This document shows positions 1 through 5,020 of a stretch of DNA of 5,020 bases, piece after piece. The notes below the pieces were generated by a model that had not been told where the DNA came from, did no database searches, and was given only the letters and a program-made list of their open reading frames with translations. Source of the stretch: Candidatus Aminicenantota bacterium. GTDB lineage: Bacteria > Acidobacteriota > Aminicenantia > Aminicenantales > Aminicenantaceae. The DNA lies in NCBI GenBank assembly GCA_030607635.1, contig JAUWJP010000148.1, positions 1 to 5,020 of the forward strand, given 5' to 3'. The translations under genes and the position numbers were made by a program. Each line of letters opens with the position of its first letter. The first letter of the stretch is position 1.

Positions 1-16
1 GGATAAGTATATAATT

Positions 17-40
17 ACGGGGACGTTCCCAAAAGGGACA
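17..40. repeat. GGGGACGTTCCC-type dyad, possible REP-like repeat end
   Basis: GGGA (20-23) and TCCC (27-30) form a short stem around CGT, and the same TCCC can instead pair with GGGA at 35-38 across an AAAA loop, so two mutually exclusive hairpins are possible. A T-rich stretch (41-56) follows. The motif resembles GGGGACGTTCC-type repeats that I recall lying near REP-associated (Y1/IS200-like) transposase genes in several bacterial phyla. That link is from memory and no transposase is visible here. Alternatives are a weak intrinsic terminator for a gene to the left, or chance. One forward frame (bases 2-58) is open from the edge to a TAG, so a C-terminal scrap of an upstream gene cannot be excluded. 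Confidence 0.3.
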
Positions 41-75
41 CTCTTTTCTTTATTTTAGAATGGCTGCACTTTTTG

Positions 76-108
76 GGAATATTCCTTTAATACTGTTGGC
101 AACAAGTA
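76..108. promoter_or_regulatory. Two adjacent small dyads in the leader
   Basis: GGAATATTCC at 76-85 is a perfect 10-bp palindrome. Six bases later, 91-108 reads as an inverted repeat: TACTGTTG against CAACAAGTA, eight pairs with one bulged A at 104 and a single-base centre. Both look like possible repressor half-site arrangements or small cruciforms upstream of the M16 operon. No regulator gene is in view and the sites match no operator that I recognise, so a regulatory role is inference only. Confidence 0.2.
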
Positions 109-162
109 ATGACCTGTAGCACGGTATCCGGAGTAAAAAGTACAGTGTTCAGGGAACCAAAC

Positions 163-219
163 AGAGATCGAAATATTTTTTTATTTTATATTTTTCTATG
201 CTTTATATAAGAGATCGAA
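163..219. repeat. Exact 10-bp direct repeat AGAGATCGAA, two copies
   Basis: AGAGATCGAA occurs at 163-172 and again at 210-219, in the same orientation and 47 bp apart start to start. The copies bracket a very AT-rich segment. The second ends 40 bases before the preferred start codon of the first M16 gene. The arrangement could be a pair of activator or repressor sites flanking a promoter, or the remains of a small duplication. The role is unknown. Confidence 0.35.
171..211 (+). promoter_or_regulatory. AT-rich probable promoter region of the M16 operon
   Basis: This is the most AT-rich stretch of the leader, with T runs like an UP element. It contains -10-like hexamers TATGCT (197-202) and TATAAG (206-211). 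No good TTGACA-like -35 lies 16-18 bases upstream of either, so the exact promoter is not defined. Its position 50-90 bases ahead of the first M16 start codon, and the lack of another candidate, are the main support. Confidence 0.3.
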
Positions 220-244
220 GACAATCTTGTCCAAAATACAAGTT

Positions 245-250
245 AAGGAG
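245..250 (+). promoter_or_regulatory. Ribosome binding site deciding the first M16 start
   Basis: AAGGAG lies nine bases before the ATG at 260. The longer reading from TTG at 227 has no comparable Shine-Dalgarno sequence and would put eleven mostly polar or charged residues ahead of the signal peptide. The ATG at 260 is therefore preferred. Confidence 0.8.
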
Positions 251-259
251 GCTAAAAGC

Positions 260-1765
260 ATGAATCTAAAAAAAAGACTTTATCTGAAACTGGTCCTCTT
301 TCTGGCTATCATTATAGTCTTGAATCTTTCTCTTGTTGCTCAGACTTTTGATGCTGTCAAAAGCCGGGTAAAAGTCCATACCTTGAAAAGCGGCATGAAA
401 TTCATAGTTCTCGAACGTCACGAAGCTCCTGTTGTATCCTTTCATATCTATGCTGACGTGGGAAGTGCCAATGAGTCCTACGGGATAACAGGCATCTCCC
501 ACCTTTTGGAACACATGGCTTTCAAAGGTACAAAGATTGTGGGAACAAAAGACTACGAGGCAGAAAAAAAGATGCTCGTAGAATTGGATGCCCTTTTTGA
601 CAAGATCAAAATAGAAAAGGCCACGGCCAAGCCGGATACCAAGAAACTTAAAGAAATGGAAAGGAAATTCGAGGCTCTTCGCAAGAAAGCCAAGGAATAT
701 GTTGTTACCAGTGAAGCCGACAATATGTTAATGAAAGAAGGAGATCGCATAATCAATGCCTACACCAGTAATGATGCTACGCAATACATAGACAGCCTGC
801 CTTCAAACAAGGCGGAATTCTGGATGGCCATGATGTCAGATCGTTTTTTCAATCCTGTTTTTCGTGAGTTTTTCAAAGAAAGAGATGTTGTTATGGAGGA
901 GAGAAGACTCGGCGTAGAGACTCGGCCAACAGGGAGAATGTTTGAAGATTTTTTTGCAACCGCCTTTAAAGCCCATCCCTACGGACATTCAGTTGTCGGT
1001 CATATGTCAGATCTGGAAAATATCACACGGCGAGATGTAGAGCAATACTTCAAGAAGTTCTATGGCCCGAGCAATCTGACAGTGGGGATTGTTGGAGATG
1101 TTGAGGCGGAAGAGGTCTTCAAAATGGCCGAAGTCTATTTTGGCCGTATCCCCAGTGGCCCCAAGCCGGAGCCTGTCAGGACAAAAGAGCCTGAGCAGTG
1201 GGGAGAGCGGCGGGTTATCATCGAGGCAAAATCCCAGCCAAGGATTATTATTGGCTATCACCGTCCGAACTATCGCCATAAGGATAATATTCCTTTGGAG
1301 GCTTTGGCCAATATTTTGGGTCAGGGGCGTTCTTCAAGGCTCTACGAGCTTCTTGTAAAAGATAAAAAGGTAGCTGTTAATGTAATGAGCTTCAATGGAT
1401 TTCCAGGTGAGAAATATTCAAATCTCATAGCCTTCTATGTTATCCCTTCCAGGGGTCATACCTCTGCTGAGTGTTTGGAACTGATCGATGAAGAAATTGA
1501 AAAAGTGAAAAAGGAACTGGTAACCCCGGAGGAATTAACTAAATTTAAAAGAGGTACTGTTAAAAGCTTGCTGAATGAAATGAAGTCGAATTCAAGCATG
1601 GCAGGGTTGCTGACTTATGCTGAGGTTGTGCTTGGAGGTTGGGCTGCAGCCTTTGACCAAATAGAACAGATCAGAGCTGTTACTCCAGAGGACGTCAAGC
1701 ATGTTGCCAACAAATACCTAATCAAGAAACAGAGGACAATCGGTGAGATTGCCCCTGAAAAATAA
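260..1765 (+). CDS. Exported M16-family zinc metallopeptidase, catalytic subunit
   Basis: Exported M16 (insulinase/pitrilysin-like) peptidase, 501 aa from ATG 260. The N-terminus (MNLKKR, then a hydrophobic stretch to about residue 28) is a Sec signal peptide, probably cut after SLVA before Gln. The zinc motif HLLEH is residues 81-85 (bases 500-514), with His81 and His85 as ligands and Glu84 as catalytic base. Glu207 and Glu214 in KERDVVMEE supply the distal E-x6-E pair, Glu214 being the third ligand. About 128 residues separate His85 from Glu214, against roughly 76 in classical members. The excess is a Lys/Glu-rich, probably helical insertion at about 94-154. The C-terminal M16 domain (from about residue 300) keeps SSRLY, but the usual Arg/Tyr pair is Val366/Val373. 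It should therefore need a partner, presumably the next gene. The substrate is unknown; peptide degradation or protein processing in the periplasm is inferred. Confidence 0.93.
   Translation: MNLKKRLYLKLVLFLAIIIVLNLSLVAQTFDAVKSRVKVHTLKSGMKFIVLERHEAPVVSFHIYADVGSANESYGITGISHLLEHMAFKGTKIVGTKDYEAEKKMLVELDALFDKIKIEKATAKPDTKKLKEMERKFEALRKKAKEYVVTSEADNMLMKEGDRIINAYTSNDATQYIDSLPSNKAEFWMAMMSDRFFNPVFREFFKERDVVMEERRLGVETRPTGRMFEDFFATAFKAHPYGHSVVGHMSDLENITRRDVEQYFKKFYGPSNLTVGIVGDVEAEEVFKMAEVYFGRIPSGPKPEPVRTKEPEQWGERRVIIEAKSQPRIIIGYHRPNYRHKDNIPLEALANILGQGRSSRLYELLVKDKKVAVNVMSFNGFPGEKYSNLIAFYVIPSRGHTSAECLELIDEEIEKVKKELVTPEELTKFKRGTVKSLLNEMKSNSSMAGLLTYAEVVLGGWAAAFDQIEQIRAVTPEDVKHVANKYLIKKQRTIGEIAPEK
539..721 (+). 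other. Charged, coiled-coil-like insertion in the M16 catalytic domain
   Basis: Residues about 94-154 of the first M16 protein fall between HLLEH and the NAYTS segment, a region that is compact in classical M16B enzymes. The segment is dominated by Lys, Glu, Asp, Ala and Leu, with hydrophobic residues spaced as in two amphipathic helices (around MLVELDALFDKIK and LKEMERKFEALRKKAKEY) and a Pro-Asp turn between them. That suggests an antiparallel helical hairpin. From memory, similar insertions occur in M16 peptidases of Acidobacteriota and related phyla, so it is probably a subfamily trait rather than unique. Its function is not known to me. Confidence 0.6.
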
Positions 1766-1806
1766 ACCTCGGGAAAGAGAATATGAGTATAATAAACTAT
1801 TTCCAT

Positions 1807-1819
1807 AGGAAGGAAAGGA
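1807..1819 (+). promoter_or_regulatory. Purine-rich ribosome binding site for the second M16 gene
   Basis: AGGAAGGAAAGGA precedes the ATG at 1822. Its AGGAAGG part is eight bases from the start. An in-frame ATG at 1783 has only a weak GGGAAAGAG upstream and would add thirteen residues before a normal-looking signal peptide, so 1822 is preferred. Confidence 0.65.
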
Positions 1820-1821
1820 CA

Positions 1822-3279
1822 ATGAAACTACAGCGAAAATTAATTACACTTTTTCTTGCTTCATTTCTTTCGATTCTTTTTTGCGGGTCTTCTGTATATG
1901 CTCAGAAGAGCCCTAAGGATAAGTTTATCTTTCCCCCGCTGAATCCTATCAAGATGCCGAAAGTGGAAAGAGTTGAGCTCAAAAACGGACTAGAGCTGTT
2001 TTTAGTCGAGGATCATGAGTATCCGACCATAGACATGCGGGCAATGGTGCGCCTGGGCTCTGTTCTTGAATCAGCCTCTAAAATCGGACTAGCTTCTATT
2101 ACAGGGAGAGTATTACGCACTGGAGGGACTACGTCCATGACAGGGGACGAAATCGATAAGGAATTGGAGACCATGGCAGCCTATGTTTCAACAGGCATCG
2201 GTTTGACTTCAGGATACATAACGGTTTCTGTTCTAAAGGAAGATATAGATAGAGCTTTAGAAATCCTGGCAGATATCTTGATGAATCCTGCCTTTCAAGA
2301 GGACAAGATCTACTTGGCAAAAATCCGGGAAAAGACAGCTATCTCTCGGCGGAATGATGAAGTAGGTCAGATAGCATACCGGGAGTTTCAAAAATTAATC
2401 TACGGCAAAGACAGTCCCTATGCCCGTCATCCAGAATACGCCACTATTGAGGCTTTAACAAGGCAGGATATTGTTGATTTTTACAACAAGTATTTCTTTC
2501 CGAATAACACCATTATGGCAGTATGGGGAGATTTCAGCCCAAAGGATATGGCGGCTAAGATAAAAAAAGCTCTGGGAAAATGGAAAGCAGCCAAGGTTGA
2601 AGTCCCTGCTCTGCCTAAGGTCAGTTATGAGTATAAATACACAATAAATTATATTAATAAGCCAGATGTTAACCAATCTAACATCATGCTCGGCCACATA
2701 GGCGGTCTGAGGGACAACCCTGATTACCCAGCTTTGAGTGTGATCAACAGCATTCTTTCCTGGGACCGAATGTTCAAGAAAATAAGAACGGATGAAGGAC
2801 TTGCTTATAGTGTTTGGGGATATTATGGAGCAAATTATCAGGTTCCCGGAGTTTTTAGGTGCGAAGCTCAAACCAAATCAGAATCCACCGTCTATGCCAT
2901 AGAATTAATGCTCAAAGAACTAAAACGAATTAGAGAGGAGGAAGTCAGTAGTGCAGAGCTAGCCAGAGCCAAGGATGAATACCTGAATTCTTTTGTCTTT
3001 AATTTTGACAGCCGGGCAAAAATAGTAAATCGTTTGATGACCTATGTTTTTTTCGGTTATCCCCTGGATTTTATGGACAGGGTTAAGAAAGGAGTGGAAA
3101 AAGTCACAAAAGAAGATGTTCTGCGAGTGGCAAAGAAATACCTCCGTCCAGATAAAGTTCAAATTTTAGTTGTGGGGAAAAAGGAGGACTTTGACAAGCC
3201 TCTCACTGCCCTGGGGGAAGTTAACGTTATCGATATCCAAATTCCTCCCCTTAAGCCCAAAAAGAAAACCGGCAACTAA
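1822..3279 (+). CDS. Exported M16-family protein, non-catalytic partner subunit
   Basis: M16-family protein of 485 aa from ATG 1822 (498 aa from the in-frame ATG 1783). A Sec signal peptide (MKLQRK, then a hydrophobic core) ends in SVYA before Gln28. Two M16 domains follow, the second from about residue 260. The zinc site is destroyed: the position of HLLEH reads SITGR (residues 92-96, bases 2095-2109), and the third ligand Glu aligns to Lys167. The C-terminal domain keeps the Arg322/Tyr329 pair within KKIRTDEGLAYSVWG, which in M16B enzymes helps bind substrate in the active cleft. This is the reverse of the upstream gene, so the two probably form a heterodimer, as described for the Sphingomonas Sph2681/Sph2682 pair and mitochondrial processing peptidase. 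The Gly-rich stretch before this motif is shortened to ILSWDR. The C-terminus is Pro/Lys-rich. It starts 56 bp after the upstream stop, so co-transcription is likely. Cys22 sits in FLSILFCG, not a proper lipobox. Confidence 0.9.
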   Translation: MKLQRKLITLFLASFLSILFCGSSVYAQKSPKDKFIFPPLNPIKMPKVERVELKNGLELFLVEDHEYPTIDMRAMVRLGSVLESASKIGLASITGRVLRTGGTTSMTGDEIDKELETMAAYVSTGIGLTSGYITVSVLKEDIDRALEILADILMNPAFQEDKIYLAKIREKTAISRRNDEVGQIAYREFQKLIYGKDSPYARHPEYATIEALTRQDIVDFYNKYFFPNNTIMAVWGDFSPKDMAAKIKKALGKWKAAKVEVPALPKVSYEYKYTINYINKPDVNQSNIMLGHIGGLRDNPDYPALSVINSILSWDRMFKKIRTDEGLAYSVWGYYGANYQVPGVFRCEAQTKSESTVYAIELMLKELKRIREEEVSSAELARAKDEYLNSFVFNFDSRAKIVNRLMTYVFFGYPLDFMDRVKKGVEKVTKEDVLRVAKKYLRPDKVQILVVGKKEDFDKPLTALGEVNVIDIQIPPLKPKKKTGN

Positions 3280-3375
3280 AAATATTTCAGTCTTTTCTTT
3301 CCATAAAGGCGGCATAAAGTTATCTTTCTTGCGTGGTCTAATGCTTTTTTAAATCTATCATGGCGAGGACATCTT
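3280..3375. other. Convergent intergenic gap without a clear terminator
   Basis: These 96 bases separate the tail ends of two opposing gene pairs, where a bidirectional terminator would be expected. I see T runs (for example 3345-3351) but no GC-rich stem in front of them on either strand. The best hairpin is a four-base CTTT/AAAG pairing near 3298-3309, too weak to call. Termination may be Rho-dependent, or transcripts may overlap. Confidence 0.5.
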
Positions 3376-4452
3376 TTATAAATATTTAACTTTGCCTTTT
3401 TGTTTTATTTTCTCGACGATGTCTTTCACTTTCTGAGCCATGTTCTTGTGGGTAATGAGAAGGGCATCTTGAGTATCCACAACAATGATATCCTTAACTC
3501 CGATAAGGGCTGTTAATTTGTGGGGATTATAAAGAAGGCAATTTTGGGAATCAAGAATAATGCTTTCCCCTCTAAGGGTATTGCCCTCTTTGTCTCGCGG
3601 CCATATGTCCGCTAATGAGGACCACGCTCCCACATCAGACCAGCCAAAATTTCCTATGGCCATTAACACACCCTCTGCTTTTTCCAGCAGAGCATGGTCT
3701 ATGGATATTGAAGGAATTTCCTCAAAGATAGAGGCGATCTGGGTCTCGTCCTTATTTTTTAGAGCATCAAGAATCTTCTGCCAATAAATAAACATAGAAG
3801 GTGCGTGTTTTTCAAGCTTTTGGACGAAAATATCTGCCCGCCAGAGAAACATTCCTGAGTTCCAGAAATAGTTTCCCTCTTCTAAAAAATTCTTGGCTTG
3901 CTCATATTCAGGTTTTTCCTTGAATTCCTGGACGGGAAAAAAGGGCTCATCCAGGAAGTGGAGAGGCTTTTCAGGGGAAAATCGGATATAGTCGTATCCA
4001 GTCTCCGGATATGCGGGAGGAATTCCAAAAGTGATGAGGTTTTCTCCTTTAGCGGCTGCTGTGGCTCCAGCGTCGAGCTTTCTCAGGAAAAGAGGAGCGT
4101 CCTTTATAAGATGGTCAGCGGGCAAGGCAGCCAGCACTGCCTTGGGATTCTGGAGATAAATCCAGGCTGTAGCCAGCATCAAAGAAGGAGCTGTGTTTTT
4201 TCCCGTGGGTTCTACAAGAAGATTCTCTTGGGGAAGATCTGGAAGGAGACTTCTTATAACTTGGGTCTGGGCAAAGTTAGCAATAGTGTAGATATTGTTC
4301 GAGGGAACCTTTGCCAGAAGACGATGGACTGTTTCTTCGATCATTGTTTTGTCGCTGACAATCGGAAGAAACTGCTTCGGGTTTTTCTTTCGGCTCAACG
4401 GCCAGAATCGAGTGCCGGCACCCCCAGCCATTATAACTGCTCGAATATCCAT
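3376..4452 (-). CDS. manC: Mannose-1-phosphate guanylyltransferase (GDP-mannose synthesis)
   Basis: Cytosolic nucleotidyltransferase of 358 aa that joins mannose 1-phosphate and GTP to give GDP-mannose and diphosphate. The N-terminal nucleotide-binding signature GGAGTRFWPLSR is at residues 10-21, followed by PKQF (25-28). Other family blocks follow in order: EPTGKNTAP (81-89, Lys where Arg is common), PADH (111-114), TGYDYI (151-156), FKEKP (177-181), NYFWNSGMF (194-202), SIDHALLEK (250-258) and GWSDVGAW (270-277). The left-handed beta-helix-like tail ends near VVDTQDALLI. The length fits the single-domain type: the phosphomannose isomerase cupin domain of the ~470-aa bifunctional ManC/AlgA enzymes is absent, so mannose-6-phosphate must be made by another gene. 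The symbol is by family; short forms are also called manC1 or GMP. An AAAGGAG six bases upstream supports the start. It lies 38 bp downstream of uppP, probably in the same operon. Confidence 0.95.
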   Translation of the reverse strand: MDIRAVIMAGGAGTRFWPLSRKKNPKQFLPIVSDKTMIEETVHRLLAKVPSNNIYTIANFAQTQVIRSLLPDLPQENLLVEPTGKNTAPSLMLATAWIYLQNPKAVLAALPADHLIKDAPLFLRKLDAGATAAAKGENLITFGIPPAYPETGYDYIRFSPEKPLHFLDEPFFPVQEFKEKPEYEQAKNFLEEGNYFWNSGMFLWRADIFVQKLEKHAPSMFIYWQKILDALKNKDETQIASIFEEIPSISIDHALLEKAEGVLMAIGNFGWSDVGAWSSLADIWPRDKEGNTLRGESIILDSQNCLLYNPHKLTALIGVKDIIVVDTQDALLITHKNMAQKVKDIVEKIKQKGKVKYL

Positions 4453-4458
4453 TTTAAT

Positions 4459-4465
4459 CTCCTTT
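4459..4465 (-). promoter_or_regulatory. Ribosome binding site for the guanylyltransferase
   Basis: Read on the minus strand this is AAAGGAG, six bases before the ATG at 4452. It is a strong Shine-Dalgarno sequence, so the second gene of this pair should be translated independently of uppP. Confidence 0.8.
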
Positions 4466-4490
4466 AAAAAAAGCAGTTAAGTTACTCATT

Positions 4491-5020
4491 CTATGTGAGA
4501 AAGGATAAGATGAGAGCTGCAAGGCCTACCAAAAGGCAATAATAGGAAAAAGAATGAAATTTTCCTTTATTGATTAATCTAACCAAAAGAGTCAAGGCAA
4601 TAAAGCCAAAAAAGGCGGCAACGAGGATTCCGGTTATCAAAGGAAACCAGGGTTCAGTGTTCGAGTCAATCTTTTGAAGCTCAAAAAGGGAAGCTCCCAA
4701 AATGGCTGGGATGGAAAGGAGAAAAGAAAATTGAGCAGCTTCTCTTCTCTTCCAGCCAAGAAGGAGAGCTCCTCCTATGGTCAATCCAGAACGAGAGAAG
4801 CCCGGGATAATGGCCAAGCCCTGGAGAATGCCGATGATCAAGGGATGAGCAATATCTTTCTTTTTTTTCTCTCTGGCGAACCTGGTCAGGAGAAGAAAGC
4901 AGGCAGTGATAAGCAGTGCTACGCCAACAACCCTTAAAGAGGAAAAAAGTGATTCAAAAAAATCGTGGAAAAAGTAGCCTATCAAAGCTGTGGGAAGAGA
5001 GGCAACTGTCAGGGAAAAGA
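4491..5020 (-). CDS. uppP: Undecaprenyl-diphosphatase UppP/BacA, 5' end outside window
   Basis: Integral membrane phosphatase that converts undecaprenyl diphosphate to undecaprenyl phosphate, recycling the lipid carrier for peptidoglycan and other surface polysaccharides; overexpression of this family gives bacitracin resistance. The frame stays open to the window edge, with 175 residues visible. The TTG at 4985 is an internal Leu codon, since the preceding residues (SLTVASLPTA) continue the family's conserved segment. The diagnostic motif PGFSRSGLTIGGALLLG starts at base 4805, followed by RREAAQFSFLLSIPAILGA, both typical of the second BacA motif. Its Ser and Arg belong to the active site. 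At least four hydrophobic membrane segments are seen, ending with a C-terminal one (YYCLLVGLAALILSFLT). The family is about 260-280 aa, so roughly 85-100 N-terminal residues, including the first Glu-rich catalytic motif, are missing. A loop with AREKKKKD carries an A8 run. Confidence 0.95.
   Translation of the reverse strand, partial: FSLTVASLPTALIGYFFHDFFESLFSSLRVVGVALLITACFLLLTRFAREKKKKDIAHPLIIGILQGLAIIPGFSRSGLTIGGALLLGWKRREAAQFSFLLSIPAILGASLFELQKIDSNTEPWFPLITGILVAAFFGFIALTLLVRLINKGKFHSFSYYCLLVGLAALILSFLT

Noticed and set aside
227..259. Longer N-terminus of the first M16 protein from TTG 227
   Set aside because: There is no Shine-Dalgarno sequence at that distance, whereas AAGGAG precedes ATG 260, and the shorter form begins directly with a standard signal peptide.
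1783..1821. Start of the second M16 gene at ATG 1783
   Set aside because: It is possible, since a weak GGGAAAGAG lies upstream, but it would add thirteen residues in front of a well-formed signal peptide; ATG 1822 has the better binding site.
1875..1890. Lipoprotein signal (Cys22 of the 485-aa form)
   Set aside because: The residue before Cys is Phe and the context SILFCG does not fit a lipobox; an ordinary cleavage site (VYA before Gln) follows a few residues later.
2455..2871. Minus-strand open frame inside the second M16 gene
   Set aside because: It runs opposite to a clearly coding M16 domain, and its translation resembles no family I recognise.
3379..3388. TAAATATTTA palindrome at the guanylyltransferase stop as a terminator
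   Set aside because: It is an all-AT palindrome overlapping the last codons, too weak to form a terminator stem and likely to arise by chance in AT-rich sequence.
3898..4467. Long plus-strand open frame over the guanylyltransferase
   Set aside because: It is antisense to a gene with all its family motifs, and its translation shows no recognisable domain, so it is a shadow frame.
4861..4868. T8 run (A8 in uppP) as a programmed slippage or phase-variation site
   Set aside because: The frame is intact and the run encodes the Lys residues of a cytoplasmic-type loop, where such runs are common; nothing else supports regulated slippage.
1..5020. Defence system, CRISPR array, toxin-antitoxin or biosynthetic cluster
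   Set aside because: All coding space is accounted for by two M16-family proteins, a nucleotidyltransferase and UppP; no repeat-spacer pattern or small paired genes are present.

Overview
The window (about 44-45% G+C by eye) is bacterial chromosome with four protein genes in two convergent pairs. There is no rRNA, tRNA, CRISPR array or intact insertion sequence. A Gram-negative-type, diderm bacterium is likely: two exported M16 peptidase-family proteins sit beside genes for the undecaprenyl-phosphate carrier and GDP-mannose. Low-to-moderate G+C plus an M16 subunit with a long charged insertion after HxxEH reminds me of Acidobacteriota or Candidatus Aminicenantes. That is an impression from protein style, not a demonstrated assignment.

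Layout. Bases 1-259 hold no convincing gene. They contain a GGGGACGTTCCC-type repeat at the left edge, several small dyads, an exact 10-bp direct repeat and an AT-rich promoter-like tract leading to the first gene. Bases 260-1765 and 1822-3279 (+ strand) encode two M16-family proteins, each with its own signal peptide and ribosome binding site, probably one transcript. A 96-bp gap (3280-3375) separates them from the minus-strand pair. That pair is a mannose-1-phosphate guanylyltransferase (4452 down to 3376), preceded by undecaprenyl-diphosphatase UppP/BacA (stop at 4491), whose N-terminus lies beyond the right edge.

How the genes work together. The two M16 proteins are complementary. The first keeps the whole zinc site (HLLEH plus the distal glutamates) but lacks the C-terminal Arg/Tyr pair. 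The second has lost the zinc site (HLLEH aligns to SITGR, the zinc-ligand Glu to Lys) but keeps Arg/Tyr. This is the pattern expected of an obligate heterodimeric M16B peptidase, here probably periplasmic. On the other strand, UppP regenerates the undecaprenyl-phosphate carrier and the guanylyltransferase makes GDP-mannose; both feed cell-envelope polysaccharide or glycoconjugate synthesis. Nothing links the two pairs functionally beyond adjacency. The window is mostly conventional; the subunit complementarity, the charged insertion, the shortened loop in the second subunit and the repeat-bearing leader deserve a second look.
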